Assembly (NCBI RefSeq): GCF_020882245.1
Contig: NC_083600.1
Coordinates: 11,036,001-11,100,000 of the forward strand
DNA from: Rhopalosiphum padi
Taxonomy: Eukaryota > Arthropoda > Insecta > Hemiptera > Aphididae
Reading direction: 5' to 3'
DNA length: 64,000 nt
Of the stretch, positions 1 to 16,139 are shown one piece after another. Below the pieces are notes generated by a model that did not search any database, was not told the origin of the DNA, and worked only from the letters and a program-made list of their open reading frames with translations. The position numbers were made by a program, and so were the translations under genes. Position 1 is the first letter of the stretch. Each line of letters opens with the position of its first letter.

Positions 1-3000
1 TAATGTCATATTATGCATTGTTATTCAATAGAATCGTCGAGTTTGGATAAGTTCTAAAGGAAATAAGAAACGACCTCGGTAGATACATATTTTTTTTAGG
101 TAATGAAACTGAGATGGAAAATATGATGTCATTTTAATTTATGCTTTATTATCGATGAACTTAAGTACCTATATAGAATAACTAAACTCAACATAAAGTA
201 TATACCTAAGAATTCTATATTTTATTTATAATTTTAATGTTATATATTTTGCATAGTCATATAAGTAGTGATGATGAGTCGTATATTTTTTTAAGATACC
301 ATTTGATAATAATATAGCACTTTTTAATCAAGTTTCAACATTTAAAGTTATTGAATTAACGATATTATTGATTTAATCGCCTACCTTTGTATAGATTAAG
401 GTTATTATATTATATTATACTTTATTGTCTATAAACGGAATTTTAATAATCAAATGCCATAATATAATTATGCATACATTTTGCAATGTATAATTAAATG
501 TGACTGATTTTAATTTTTTAAATAATTCTAATAGATATACCGTATGAATGATTGAAAATCTTGTTAAAACTTGAAAGTATTACAAAATTAAACATTTTTA
601 TAAAATGAACAAAAATTACAGACAAAGAAATATAGTAACAGGTTATACGTATATATCAACTATTAACTACTATACACAATATATGCTGATAATATCGATA
701 ATTTTTTCATTTTTCAAATAAACGATTACAACTAGGTCGGTATTGTAGGTGTTAAAAGATTTTATCAATATAACACATAGTTGTTAGTTACATAATTGGG
801 TGAGGTTTAAAATGGAATTCTGATAAGTATTATAGTGGTAATAGGATATATTACGCGATGATTCTTATAACTTTTCTTTTATACATCATAATATTATAGT
901 TGCTTACTACTTAGGTTACTAAAAAGTAAAAATATTAAATGTATTGTTAGGTATTGTTTTAGTTTATATTTAAATATAAATCGTCTTACGTCGAAAACCG
1001 ACTCACATTTATGAACACAATAATATAATTTGGGTCAAAATAATCAACTATGGATATCGTAGATTCAGAAATGTATAGAATTACAAAATTGTACTTTATA
1101 TTTTCATCAATGCAGTAAAAGAGAAAGGAAAATTTTTGGTAAAAATTATAACCCAATGAATTGGTTCTCGATAAAAGAACATGAATGGTTGCAGATATAG
1201 CTATTCGTATGATTAGAATAACGACTACCTACCTACTATATAGTTCAAAGACCCATCTACATTCCATTTCACGACTTCTTATTGCATTTATATAATTTAT
1301 AAACACAATAAAATTCATTTGCTCTTTATTTTCTCCTACCGAAAATAATTAAACTGTTTCGTGATATTATAGATACCACTGCGTATTTAAAATGCTTTAA
1401 AAATTGATTGTTAATTATTACCAGCCCATTACGTAATATATCGTTAATAAAAAAATCAAATATATAGGTATATACCATTATCATAATTTATTATTTAAGT
1501 ATTCGGTGATTTAAAACAAAACGGTAACATTTTAATAAAATGTTTCCACCATAGCACTATATTTAATTGAATTCGAAATAGATTAACTTTTCAAGTCGGT
1601 GTCTTAAAATATTACAGGTGTCAGTGTAACGCGTGATATACCGAAAACTTGTTTTATGTAATTATATTGTATATTAATGTATTATGTATTATCCACAATT
1701 AAACGTGATCAGCTATATTCTCGACGAAAGTTACTCACGTATTTCATATCATAGTGAACAAACTAAATCTACGCAAACACATAGTAAATTGTTTATATTC
1801 AAGTGGAAAAAAATCATAAAAAATGTATCTTGTTATATCTTATTTGTTTCTAAAACAAATAACATTACGTATACATTAATACATTAATAATAGTTTTAAT
1901 AATTTGATTTCATATTTTGTTAACGTACCTCTCCCCAGTGAATCACATATAATATTATGTCATATATGTGTAAATCCTAATTTTGAATCGCTGAAATGAT
2001 TCGAGAGATTATGTATCTTTCTACATTTGTCGCTTATTTGACGTAAATCTTAACTGTATATTATAGAAATAGTCATTAGAAGGTATACCATACATGTCAT
2101 TACTATCGGCATTAATGATGATCGTTGTCTACATAATTACGTTAATAAACAGATTACAATTATATTATTATGTTTTAGAGCGAACATGATTTCATATATT
2201 ATCTTAATTAAAATAATTATAGTTTTCCATCGTCTATAAAAAAAACCATCGAATACCTCTTTCCTAATATTAATGCGCATGTCATATTAGGCATGTATTA
2301 ATTAACTAGCGAACTATATGCATGTGGTGTTTACAATAAACTACTCATACTGGTTACTACACGAATACACGAATCAATTTCATAACGCGATGCTCATACA
2401 TTTATCAAAAAATAATATTATGTGGCCATGTTAACCGCCTGGATATAGTTTATGTAGGCAACTTATCTAACAACTTCGTTTTTAACTTGCCTACGACGCA
2501 CGTGAATGCGCGGTTACCTACGCTATTAATTATAGAAATGTATTATGAAAAATAATTAATAGTTTTGATTAAATATTGAATCATTATTTGAAAATTGATA
2601 TAGATACCATATTTTTCCACCCACGTATTGAATTACGATTTGTAGTGGTGCAATTTTATTGTATTTATGGTCTTGGACTTTCACTGAGAACTATTAATAT
2701 CGCATTAATACAATATAGAAACAAAAGGAAAAAGCTAAACGAATTACTTCATTTAGTATTCACAATTCACATCGAAAACTATGTGAAGTAATTAAAATAA
2801 ATTACTAGTAACTTGAACTTGAACGAGTTTATTTTAATCTAAAATGCAATATTATAGACAACCTATAAATAATTCAAATTATCTACGTTTCGAAATACTA
2901 TTTAAAAAAATATATTTATTTATTATTATTTCTACAACCTACTTATTGAAAAGTATAACCAATATGATTGAAATAAAAATATTTTAATTTAACAGACACA

Positions 3001-6000
3001 ATTTAGAACGTAATTTATTTATTGTTCAACACTCGTCTCTATAGGTATTATTAAATGGAAAAATTATCACATTTTGAAAACGATTTTGAATGTATACAAG
3101 TAAAATCATACTTGCTAACATCTATCAAATATCTTTACAGGTTATTGGAGTCTTTTTTTTTAATTTAAAAAAAAGTAACGTTATTTTCTTTTGCTGATCT
3201 GTATATCCCATTCTACCCTCTTACTTTCTTAATGGTCTTAAACTATAACGTGTTACCTACATTAAAATTGTTTAATTTAACTACTCGTATAATCTCTGTT
3301 TTAGTCCTGACATTGATATAATGATAGGTAAATAGAGCACTTCAAATTCTGGGGTTCATCATTTGTAACATTAAACTATTTAAGTCTATTAGATGGCTTT
3401 ATTGTCTATACACCTTACACTTTTCTCTAGTTCGTTTTTAGAATACGAATTTATACTTTGGAAATCTTGCCACCATACCTTTTATTCTACGTAGTGAACC
3501 ATAAAATTATTTTTCTTTTTTTTTTAACATTATGCCTTCATTTTAAATATACCTATTACATATTTATATCTAAATACATAATATGTGTACAATAAGCAAT
3601 AATTTCGGGAGGATAAAAAATACTTGGAATGAATAATGACATGGTAGAAATTCTCACATTAGAGATACTTAGTAGCTTTACATTTGACATACAATTCTTA
3701 TGGACAAAATAATCATACTTTATAACGTATGCTCAGAGTTGCAAGTAATAATTAATCCTAGGCCACACTACCACTTTTACTATCATCCTTTAATTTTAAA
3801 TATTTATTTAGAACTCTGTTTTCTGTATAATATTAACCATATTATGTGTATTAGCTCTGTTCACTGTTGTATCCTAATAAATGCTCGCACATGTATATAC
3901 TTATCTACCATACTTGTTGCAATAAGTAAAATTGCCATTTGGCATAAATAATACTTACTGATAAAATTGAAAAATTATCTTTCCAATAAACCAAGTTTAG
4001 TATGATTGAGTTTAAAAGTGGTTTTGTTTAGATACTTAAAAATGTCTACAAAAAAAAAAATATAAATTTAACTTTAATACATTTAAAAAAAATTCTATAT
4101 TTGCCTAATAATTAGACCTTTATTTTACATCACAACAAGACGCAAGTTTACAAATAGATAACAATCCCCAACCCCTAAATATATAAATCGTTATTAATAT
4201 CATTTTAAAATATTCTTATTTTATGACTCTGTATTGTGAAATAAAAACGATGATTTCTTTTCTAAAGAATAAATGTAAACAAATTAATAAATTAGACAGC
4301 TCTATAAAACCACAATAATAAAAACTACGATATTTTAATGTTTTAATTATTGAATCGTAGCCTAGAGCATATCCGCAATAAACAACTTTGGATTGTTAAA
4401 TATTGTTTCTATTCAAGAGAGATTTATTTTGACAGAAATTAAGTAGAAAGTTTAACTCATTTATATTCAATATTACATTTTAAAATACTATCCAACAATT
4501 AACAAAGTACACTTATAGCCTAAACCAAACGATGGAAATAATATTAAGTAGGTATTTACATTTGTGTTATATTTCGAGTTTGGAATTCAAATTAATTATA
4601 TATAATTATTGTAAAACGAGTAATATTTTAAATGAACAGTTTACAAAAAAAAAATAAAATTGAGTGCTTTAATAAAGTGATATAATCCGTGTCATTAATA
4701 CATTATTACATTATTATACATTTCTATTTTCTACGCATCATATGTATAGAAAGTCATCCAAAGTCATAAATTTGTAATAAGAGAGTTTAATATTATTCTA
4801 TATTTCTACATCGTTTAAAAAATATTCTATTTTTACCGGATTTCAGCATTCCAGAGACATAATAATATATACAATATACCTTTACAATATACATATGCTT
4901 TGAGATTATCAATCTTGCGATTTGATTTAAAAACATTAATTCCGATAAAATGTATAATAGTTCACATTTAAACAAATAAATAATATTATCGTGCGCACGA
5001 TAACCATGGTGCGTATAACACTTTCTCCAATTTTATGATTCTCAAGATGAACCACCATAGATTTTACGAAAACATAAACCTTTTTATAATTTATAATATA
5101 TACATTTAGTAGATACAATGTGTAAATCAAATATTATATTACGACTGAAATGAATGAAAATGATTCTTTTCAAAATTGTTGATAGTGTGCATATTCTAAT
5201 TTTATTCAGGTCTCGTGTTTTTAAAACTCAATAAAATATTTATAAATACAATACGTATATTTTAAATTATCTTGGGTAAACTCCACGTAAAGTATATAAA
5301 TAAAATATCCTTTTAAGTTTTTTTTTGTTTAAATAAACAATATGAGGTTCATTTTGTTTTTATTTAATTAACGACCATAGGAAGTACTTATACTTTATAA
5401 GCGTGCGCAGGCATTATCGGCAAAAAAGTTATAATTAATACAAGTATTCAAATTTAAACTTAAGTTCTAATCCAACTATAATAGTTGGTAGGATATAGTT
5501 ACATTTTTTTGTAACCACTTACCGCTCTTGATGTTAACAACAAGCGCACATATCAACCACATCATCAGATAGTCATCGATTAAAATTATCTTTAATATCA
5601 TTTCACAAGTGTACAACATTATGTCATTATGATTTATAATACATCAATTATTAGTCTGTAGTCATATTTCTATATCAAATACTAAGGGTGTGTGATAAAA
5701 TATTAAAATTTATTATAATTTATAACTGGTGTATATTTAATGCAAATCGAACACCAACGATTATAGTTTGATATTATACTACTCAACGTATAAATACGTA
5801 ACAAAATTACTATTTTACTTATATCAACACTTAATATCTATTATGTTATATATATGTATAAAATCGTGTGTAAGTAAAAAAAAAAGGTTCACAGAGTAGA
5901 CAGTAAACATCCTATCTGCAGGTATCTGGACTACCCGAGCGCTATCTTAAAGTCGTATTATATATGTTATATAATATTATTAAATACACACTGCAGTCTT

Positions 6001-6400
6001 ATAATATTTATTATCGCATGTCACACGGAAAATGCACATCATGTAACCAATATATATACGTGTCAACATTTGAAATGTCTAATACGCGCGTCTCACGCGG
6101 ACATAATAACGACTACAAACCGCTGGTCGCTCGGATCACACATATTATTGGCAGCATAGTACTACTGTGGCGCGTCGTCACACGAAAGTGAAATCTTCCG
6201 TGACCAGAATTGAACGATTTTCGTCCTTTAAATAGGTGTGCAATGTGTTCCGATATATGAGTAATAAATAATAATATATATAATATATATCATATCGATA
6301 TAATAAGATGTATACGATTTACGTTAACACACACGTACAATGCGCGATTTCGATAATTACGTAAAAAATAAAATCTTTATAATACGCAGTATATTATTTG

Positions 6401-6420
6401 TGTGTGTGTGTGTGAGTGTT
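6401..6420. repeat. GT microsatellite
   Basis: A short run of alternating GT dinucleotides with one interruption, in AT-rich DNA. No gene context is visible. Confidence 0.8.
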
Positions 6421-9400
6421 CGTCTATCTATTTGTAAACGAAAATATTGATGACAGACAAATAACAAACCCATCGGACGCCATGCTGGTATCGATGGAGA
6501 AAGTTTACGCTTTCGTCGTTTTCCCTGAAAACAACAAAAATTGTCCTAACCCTTTCGATAGCGATGGCGTTAGTCCGAAACACCGAACTCATGATTTTAT
6601 TATACTTCACAAAATTCAAGATTTTATATTTTATTTAGTTATATACGCTCACCACTTTACGCGTATGTGTAATGTGCGTAATAAACGTGATAAACGTGTG
6701 AATATGTGATATACTTAGGTGTATTTTATTGTCCTAAAGCGTTGCCGCCGAGCGCACTCACTCGTGCCGTTTAAATGGTTTTACGTAATATTTTTCGTTG
6801 GACTGGTTTGTTCGGATGTTATAGTTTCGTTTCGCTTTTCGCCGTCACCGCCGCTCTCTCGGAATTGACGAAATTCACCGCCGCCGGACTTGAGAACAAT
6901 GATAGATATTATAATATTATAACGTAAAACGGTTGGACCGGGTGACGGAGCGGAGGCAAGAAGATCCGGACGAAACAATTGTCCAAGCGGAGACAGAACC
7001 ATCACATTAGTAATTATGATCGAGCTTTTTTCTTTCCTGCGTTAAGACTGCGGTAAATAGCAATTATAATGCCGTATAAACGCCGCGTTTCAGCCATCCG
7101 ACTGCGTTTTGATGTGCACGTCCGGCCGGAAGTCAATGTTATGTATATTATGGTCTTATACCTACTATAGTACTATGACTGCTATGCATATAAGGCCAAC
7201 GCGCGGCTGAAGCCTAAACCATAAGTATAGGTATATGGATTAAGCATTAGCCGTGTCCGTGCATATATACAGAGTGATTCATCATGCATTACATGCTCAC
7301 TCCCAATTTTAAAGAATAGATTTTGAATAACTGCATAATTGAAAATGAAAACGGTTAGGTCTGACGACTAATACTCTTTACTTTTCTCTATACCAAGAGG
7401 TTTGTTTTTGGAAAATAGAAGTTTCATATTTTAATATTACCTTTTTTCGTTTCACCTTTATGCTTGTACTTATTGATTAATAATCACTAAAAACATTTTA
7501 TATTTAAACAACAAGTAACTTAAGTTTAGGTGATCAAAATAAGTGAACACAAATTTCGAGAGGTACGACCGGTATGGGTTTTCCTTGTCATTTCGCTTTT
7601 TAACTAAACGAAAAATATTTATACATACGTACTATATTCTGCATTCACCTGTATATGAATCAACTATAAAATTCAACATTCTTACAAAAATATTCTTCTG
7701 CTTTTAAAAAATCGAATGACGATTATGGTGTTCGTCGACAAATATGAAGGGTAAACGAAATAAGGTATAACAATATAAAATTTCGATAAAAGATAATATT
7801 AATTGTCAAAATACTAAAAAAGTATGTAAGTGTTTAGTTTCAGTTAAAAAACTCATCTCATACGCAAAATAATACAATTTTATATTGCCTATATTAAACA
7901 ATAATTTTTTCCCGACGACTTGCGCCGGTGGAAATTCTTCATAAAATTAGGTACAATAATATTATAAATTTGTATAATTGTACACGTAACCGTTTTTATG
8001 GTCCGTTTATTACACTGCGGACTTGCTAGTGTTGACCTAGGACACGCGCATCATAATCCCTCGTATAATTATATATGAATATACGTTATTAAATATTCAT
8101 TATATATTATGCGAAAACGTTATTTACGATGCGTTTACGGCTGTTATAATAATTTCTAATTTGTTCTTTTGTATATGTATACCATCGTCTTCTTCCGTGG
8201 TTATATATAGAGTTAATCTTTATTATAGCATTGCTTCAACACTATTCACTATAATACCGATTTCTCTAGCTCACGGGTGCCTAAACCCATATATTATTCA
8301 AAATTACTATATTAAAATAAAATATCCGAAAAACATAAATGTATAACTTTAAATATATGTATTTTGGCTTTTAAAAGTACAATTTCTATCAAACCTCAAA
8401 AAAACGCTGAAAATAATAATTAAACCACGTTTTCCTGCAAAACCCGTTGTATATAGATTATTCAACCTCGTAAGTCATATTACTATGAAACAATTTGTTT
8501 TTACATGTAACGTGTATTTAATCGATCGTATTTATTATGTATATCATACAATTAACTACAAAAAATATTTACTTTTCTTTAAAAAATATATATATAGTTA
8601 TTCCTGCAGTACAATTATTAGCTAATATTTTGCACATATTATTTGTATAATGATGAACAAAATATTTCAAAATACAAAATGTGTTAGTGATCTACAAGGA
8701 ACTTTTAAAGATTTATTCTAATATTTACGACCGGTACAATTTGTAAAGTTAAATATACATGATTAACTAAATCTGCAGATTTACATGTAAAACAATAATA
8801 AGTATTATTATAAAACAATATTTATTAATTAATTGTGTTATAGAATTATTATAGGATTATTCTTAAACAATGTATAAGAACGCAAGCGGCGACCACCTAC
8901 GATGTACGTTGCATCAACGCGGGATAAGTTAAAAATATTACCATATTATTATAATATCTATAAGTATAATATTGTGTTCGAGAAATCGGACGTACTTCCT
9001 ATGCGTGCGCACATAAACTGCGCTTCCCGGAATATCGTTTCCGGTAATTTCCCCCCTTCGACTCAGCCACGACACTACAATTTAGTGATCCAGAAATCCA
9101 GTGCCGTCCAGCCAAAAATCGGATAATAGAGTATAGGTAATAGGTATTGATACAAATAATATTATTGTATCAATGAAAGTCTGTCCGTACAAAGCCACTG
9201 TTCGCACGTAGTATTAGTATGTGTATGTCGCACATGTATAAAATATTATGCTGTGTGTGTGTCCAATTATATTATTGTTGTTATCGTCGTTATTACCCGG
9301 TGTGATATTTTTTTATCCGTAAAAAAAATCTTTTTTTCCATACGATGTATTCACAGCTAGTCTTATTATATTATATTACATATTATAAATGTACACAGAA

Positions 9401-11312
9401 TTTCGCAGAAACGAAAATTTCTCATCGTATTTAATATTTTAATGTAATATATTAAAATAACATGACTTATATTTTATTGTCGAATCTCGAATAAGTCAAA
9501 TTATAAGGTTAAACTAATCGTGACGGTGATATATTATTTACGAAATAACAGTTAGTGTATACGAAATTCAAATAGTTTGTAAGAAAAGTATATTTCATCG
9601 TGAGATTACTGAGATTAATAACAATATTAACAACATTTATCACCGTATAAACGGGGTCTAGGAAGTCGTCAGCAGAATTTTTATTTTATATCTAGTATAC
9701 AAATCTAAAATATATTCTATTTAATTTAATACTATCGTCTATCAGCACGTGCCGTGTTAAATCATATTCGTATTATTTTTTGGGTTTCGGTGAAAACTTG
9801 TTATGAAAAAACTATACAAATCACAAAAAATACTAAATAGCAAATATTACCTACTGTAATTCTGTGTAAACGTGTAGCAATATTAAATTGCTGATCGAAA
9901 ACCCTACGCCTATATAGATACCCCGTCCGTCATTAAATATAATTTTCACGCGGCACACAGCCATCCTTACTGCGTCATGTTTTTGACACTGCGGCCGTCT
10001 CATAATCAGAGCTAAAGCGAACTTCACGGCCAACGGCCAACACGACTTTACTGGTATAAGACTGACCAACAAAACAAGTACCTATTTAACACAATTTTAG
10101 GCGTTTTCCGTGATCCCGTTTTTGCCTCTAATAAATATAATCTGATTTTTGTTTTCGGTTCATACCTGACATATAATAATCGTAATAATGCGTACCTACA
10201 ATGTGTACATATATTACGAGCATAATAGGTATATAGAACTCGTTTTTTACGTTTCACAAATTCCATTAAGATGTGATTTTGATTTGAATACCGTATGTCT
10301 TTAGTTATAGTAGTAATAATAACTGTATATCTTATGTACAGTTTATTTGATTTCTTCATTAAAATAAGTGTTCTTTTTATCTGATCAAATAGAAATAAAA
10401 TAAATTTAGAAAAGAATGTTTTTTTTTTATTACAATACGTAATTATATTATTACATTGCGTTATAGTGTTCCATTTCTGTCGTACGCGGCTTGCACCAAT
10501 AGTCACTCCTAATACATCTGTATATCTGTCTGTATATTGAACGAGCCTATTATTTGGTGTTTTATTGAAATGTTATCAAACCTGGACATCTGGGTGTGCG
10601 TATATATGTCTTGCCATAATTGTGCAGTGGAAACAAAAACACGAGTTTCGTAATTTTAATTAAAATCTAACATTTCAAAAAAAACTGATTGCCAGCCAGT
10701 GAAATATTAGTGTATATGTTTTAACTTTGTACTTTGTAGTAACATAATAATAACATTATATCTGTGCGACTGTGCAGCATTTAATTCTATATGTACACTG
10801 AATGTGCCTTGTTTCATAACGAGTTATTTATTACTCATTTGGTCCAAATAATTATTTACCGGTTCATTTCATTTTTATCAAACTGGTCGATCTCGTACGT
10901 CCCGTATTACGCTCAACGCGTGTACAATATTATGCAGTCCGTTTTTTAATCATCTATTTGTTTTAATCGAATTCGAATTTTTAAACTAAGCAAATCAACC
11001 AACAATCGCCGTATCGCGGCTATGTCCGAAATAAATTAATTTTGAAACCCAAAACTATAGTACTATTTTATTATAATATATGGTTTTCGACGTTTATCGG
11101 TAATGAACGAAAAATGTAATCCAAGGCCATATCATCGATACGGATCTAATGATCTATAAAAGTGACTACGTGCACGATTACAATTGTTGCGTAAGGTATC
11201 ATCATACAGTTACAATGGCTATTGGCTACCAACGGGTCCCGATAAAACGTGCTACAACATTTATGACCATAAGCCATCAGAAAACAATTGATTGTAACTC
11301 TGAAATAGATTA

Positions 11313-11336
11313 AATAATAATAATAATAATAATAAT
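11313..11336. repeat. AAT microsatellite
   Basis: Eight consecutive AAT-type trinucleotide units. Similar AAT tracts occur around 15445, 15821, 18195, 57318, 58938 and 59172; this is the commonest simple repeat of the window. Confidence 0.9.
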
Positions 11337-12746
11337 TAGATAACATCTAGTATTGCATCTAGTATTGTTATCTAGTATTGTTATTGACACTGATATTAAA
11401 TCATATTATTATTTTACGCCCGTGTTATTAGCGAATTTACTTATTTGGTTCATCGATTACATCTGCATGAACCTTGATAATATTCGAACCAAAAGAAGCG
11501 AAACGTTCAATTGGGCTTTTCGAAATATTTATGTGATTATCTATATTATTCTATGTAGCTGCAGTGTAATTCAATTTCAAGGTAATTTTGTTTTTGAAAT
11601 TGCCAAAATTTTCTAGAAAATGTTCCGACGGTGAACATAATAAATTAACACGAAAACAGTGGAACATAATATATAATATGGAAATAAGGAATTATATTGA
11701 TGATATTAGCTAAATAAAAATGAATAGATACCTTAAAAAGTTAAAATGGCGTTTATTTACTTTTACGAAAATAGATTTAAAACTAGTTCATACGAACTAC
11801 TTTTTAAATTATTTGTGTATTATACAGCAAATAAAAACACATATTATGCAGTAAGGTTTTTCAACGTATATATAATATAAACGTTGCTTGTAAATTGAAA
11901 TTTTCATAATAAACTCATATATCATATTATGTGTGTTTTCGTGGTACACGTATTTAAGGCATTTTCGTTTTACATATTACACTAATATTACTTACAGTAT
12001 TATTTAACTATATTTACTAACCTGTAAACATTGTGATATTAACAATGAAAATTCACGATTATACAAAAACTTGTTCACTTTTATAGACCTATACCATGTA
12101 CTTGACAATAAAAGAGTAGAATGTATAATTATTATGTGTACATATAGAGTCATAGAGATGACTTTAATATTATATAACAGTATAAGTATTACGTATATCA
12201 CAATATTTTTTACGAAAAACAGACATCAAATTTCAATTCTTGTACACGTATTAACAAAAAAACCACAAGTCCTCTAGAAATGGTTTGTTTTCTCGAATAT
12301 CTAATTTTAAACGTTCATAAAATCATGACAAAGATTAGAGAATAAAAACATAATATATCTAACAATATATTGGGACACATTAGATATAGGTAGTGTTTTT
12401 AGGTTTTTTTTCAGAGTATTCTGCAGTATATGTGTACGAAATTTCTAGCCATTAAAGTACTATATTACTTAATAATAATAGATACAATAATAATTATACA
12501 TACAAGTGATTCAGCAAACAATGAACATTTTTTTCTTTTAATGATGCATTTATTAAAATTCTGATGTTTGGAATTTTAAAATATATGTAATGGACTTATT
12601 TTCATATACTTGGAGTTTTTTTTTTTAAGAAGTGTCTTATTGACGACACTGACTTTTTTTTCAAATTAGAGCCATCATTAATCCTATTCGTTTTTTAAAT
12701 AGATGGTATTTTTGAAAAAAAAATGTTCATGTAAATATCCAGATTG

Positions 12747-12873
12747 AAATTTGAACGAGTAATTTTTGAGTTAATATTTCATGTATTTAATAGTTGTATA
12801 GAATCATTTTAAAGAACTATTATTTTTAGTATAATAAATGTTTTTGTAATCCAAAAACTACTCGTTTGAATTT
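12747..12873. repeat. Inverted repeat, likely mobile-element remnant
   Basis: A 26-base arm at 12747-12772 pairs with 12848-12873 at about 22 of 26 positions around a 75-base loop. Both arms carry a CGAGTA/TACTCG core. A looser version of the same words is seen near 14110-14185, suggesting fragments of one dispersed family. No target duplication was recognised. Confidence 0.45.
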
Positions 12874-15199
12874 TGAATTCGTTTTCAAAACTTTTAGATA
12901 AAAAATTTCAGTAAAAAGGATGGACTGAATTTGAATAAATTGTTTGATGTCGCCTCGGGACGCTATGGTGAAAGAACTCTAAGTATTTCAAAAATGTTCC
13001 TTTTAACTTTATAAGTATAATTGAAAAATTAAAAAATCGTAATTTGAATAAATTCATCGTCAAAAGAAAAAATGAGGTTGATCATTATGTTTGATACGAA
13101 TCAACTTATATATACCATATCTCACACATATATCTTATCAGTTATCATATTATACATTGTCAACAGTTGATTGAATACGTAAAAGGCTTCGACTTTAAAA
13201 TAAAAGTATTAAAGCGGAATGTTTTATGTAAAATGGGTCGGAAAAATCATAGTGTCAACAGACAACAATACTCTAGCAATCAGCAATATATTATAATATT
13301 TCACGTGAGACCAAGTACCTATAATATGACATATTATCTATGTCAATAACCGAGTGCATAATAATGAATATATTACACGCATAATCTGATACATTTATAC
13401 GCAATATACGTATTACGTGCATGATGATGATTTCGTATTTATTATATAGTCTCGTGTGCACCACGAGTGATTCCCACGTCCGGTATATAATACATGCATC
13501 GCAAAACCTCGACATCGGATACCGGGAAATTCACACGGATGTATTCGAAGGTATTCATATATGGATACATGGGTGAACCATCGCGTAGTTTAGTTAAACA
13601 TCTTTGTATTAGATATGTACGTATAATATATTATATTATTAAGTGGCGTGAATCCTAGTTCCTCTCGAACAGTCGCGGCGTAACGGAAAGGCACATCCGG
13701 TCGGAAACACACACGCGCAGATTCGTCTTCATCAATAACGGAATGCGTTATTTTAACGCGCGCGCATTTCCTATAACAAAATCTTCTTCTTTCATATCTT
13801 TCAGTTTCAGATCTCGGTCATCCAAAAAGTAACGACTGCTGCCGCTTTGTCATTTTCCAGGTCCAAGTCATTTTTATCACAAGTAGTTCCTATTAGAAGG
13901 CATTGTAGTAGGTGGTGGTGGTCCATTGTATAACACAATATAAAGAGTGAATCGCCAAGTACTCAAACCCTCTTTTTCTTCTCTTATAAACAGTTTTTTC
14001 AAGTCTGACTTTTGGAATTTTTGTTATATACTCACTACTTAGGCTTGGGAAGTAAGCTGTAGAGATGAAAACTTCTTTTTTTAAAGTTACAACCTTCCTT
14101 TTATATAGTAAAATTCAAACAAGTATTTCAAAGATTAATAATTCTTAATACAAACCTTTTAAGAATACTCGTTTAAGTTTTGAATTAGGCACATTAAAAC
14201 ATTTAAAAAATAATATTATTCACACAATAATTTACAGTGAAATGGGGGTTCTCCTTTGAAAACATAAATTTGTAGATACCTTTTCGACCTTTGGCCACTG
14301 AACGCTTCTTAAGTAGGCAGTATACAAAATATTATGAAAAATTTGATCTCTAAGTAAATTTGTGTATTCCAAAAATCAAAATTTGAATACATCAATAATT
14401 AAATGACGGTGGGCATGCTTATAGCCGCGGTGTATCATCATCTCCCTATATGTTAACATTTAACGCCAGCGGCGGCGAAACGTTCCTCAAAAATGAAACA
14501 CTTATAAACGCGGTATGCTCACTGTAAATATTGTAATGATAATATTACGTACGAGTTATGTGTTACTCGCGTGGCTATATTATATATCATACATATTATT
14601 TATTATGTACACGCGCGTGCACAGTATGTTACATTATATTATTATCATTATAATTGCGACCGTTTCAATACGTCGAACGTATAGTAATTATAATTGACAA
14701 GTGTGTACAATATATTATAGCCGTGTCCGGTATATCGTATATGTGTATAATATTTATACGTGTTGTTATATTATTATTATATACATATACGTTTGTGTTT
14801 ACACTTTACACCACGTGAACTCGCAATGATTTATGACGAGCATATATACCTATTATACCTGTTCTAACTATGGGTATTTAATTTTAATTGACCGGCGGTC
14901 GGACGTACTACGGTGTGTATTCGGCGGCACCTGCACACGCCGTGTCCCCGAGGCCTAATGAAATCGTCAAAAAGAGGAAGTCGACGACGATAGCCGTTAT
15001 GAAATCACGTAGTATGATAAAAAATATTCTATTGCCCATTGTATGGATAATATAGGTATACGTCGTGTCACCGTATAAACGATTCGTCTATAATATGGTA
15101 ATATTATAATGTTCGGTCTCATATACGTATACGACTTATAGGCAAAGAGGAAATAAATGTGAAATAAATTGTATACATCTTTTTTTTTTATATAAAACA

Positions 15200-16139
15200 A
15201 TTGATATTTATTTTAAAAAAAATACAAATATAATTACTATACACATAAAACGTGCGTTTTACATTATAAATACGCTATAATATATGTACTATAAATATTA
15301 CAAAAAAAAATAAAATAATATTAACATTAAATAAACACGAAAAAGATCAAATCAAATATTGCACTTCGTTACAAAGACTATAGTAATGTCCTAAATCTAA
15401 AATACACATAAAAATAATTAAAAATATTTGGTTGCACTAAGGTGAATAATAATAATAATAATATAATATAATGTATGCGTATAGGATTTTGTCCGACAAA
15501 CGCGTTATTATTATAATATACTATATGGTTCGTTTGCAGACGGTATTTTTGATTCGAAAAACTATTATATAATATAATATAGATCGTACGGTAAAAGATC
15601 AAATGGCTCGTATATTATATGGATCGAAACGTAGAATTAATGTGAAGCAGCGACGGGAATACGCACAACTCGGATGTTATATAGAAAGCAAATATTATAT
15701 GAGTACCTACTGCAGCGAGTACGTGTTATTTTACTATAATATATATATATATATATACACATATACAAACATGCGGTTTTTTTCTACAAAAAACTGGACT
15801 TTCACGGTATGTACGGTGTGATAATAATAATAATAATAACAATAATACATCGTGACACGTGCGTATAATTTCGTCAGTTGGAATGAGTAACGCGATTTCG
15901 TATAATAATATATTACAAGTAAGACGAGTTGGAAAATGACTTGTCCCGTACATGCGGGAAAATGAATCTCATACCCTTACGATTGGGTTCGGAAAATGGC
16001 GGTAAAAAAAAGGGAGTACGCACACTTTAATAGTCATATTAATCATAATGTGAGCAAAGTCTAAACTAAAAAATCTCTTTTGGCAGGAAGACGGGGGAGG
16101 CGATAATAATATTATTATATATTTTTAACAGCTGACGAA
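15200..16139 (-). other. Probable 3' flank / 3'UTR of the cuticle gene
   Basis: This sequence follows the cuticle stop codon (16142-16140) on the minus strand. It is AT-rich with AAT and TA microsatellites and has no coding signal. Where the transcript ends cannot be told; A-rich and AATAAA-like words on the minus strand cluster near 15200-15320. Confidence 0.3.

Larger units (their letters stand above)
1..15200. other. AT-rich gene-free region
   Basis: About 15 kb of strongly AT-rich sequence. The open frames are short, low-complexity and have no recognisable domain, and I could not chain any of them with consistent splice sites. Small GC-richer patches (about 6720-7000, 8990-9120, 13660-13760, 14890-15000) break the composition but gave no readable exon. 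The stretch contains AAT microsatellites, a GT tract near 6400 and some inverted repeats. It may be intergenic, or intronic/regulatory DNA of a neighbouring gene; the sequence alone does not decide. Confidence 0.6.

Noticed and set aside
7265..7300. ACAGAGTGATTCATC resembling a mariner-type element end
   Set aside because: No inverted partner at a sensible distance, so an element could not be delimited.
10048..10506. A 152-codon minus-strand open frame
   Set aside because: Lys/Ile/Tyr-rich, typical of chance frames in AT-rich DNA. No homology recognised and no splice context.
14890..15000. GC-rich patch that might be an exon
   Set aside because: Stops in every frame within a short distance and no matched splice pair; left unannotated.
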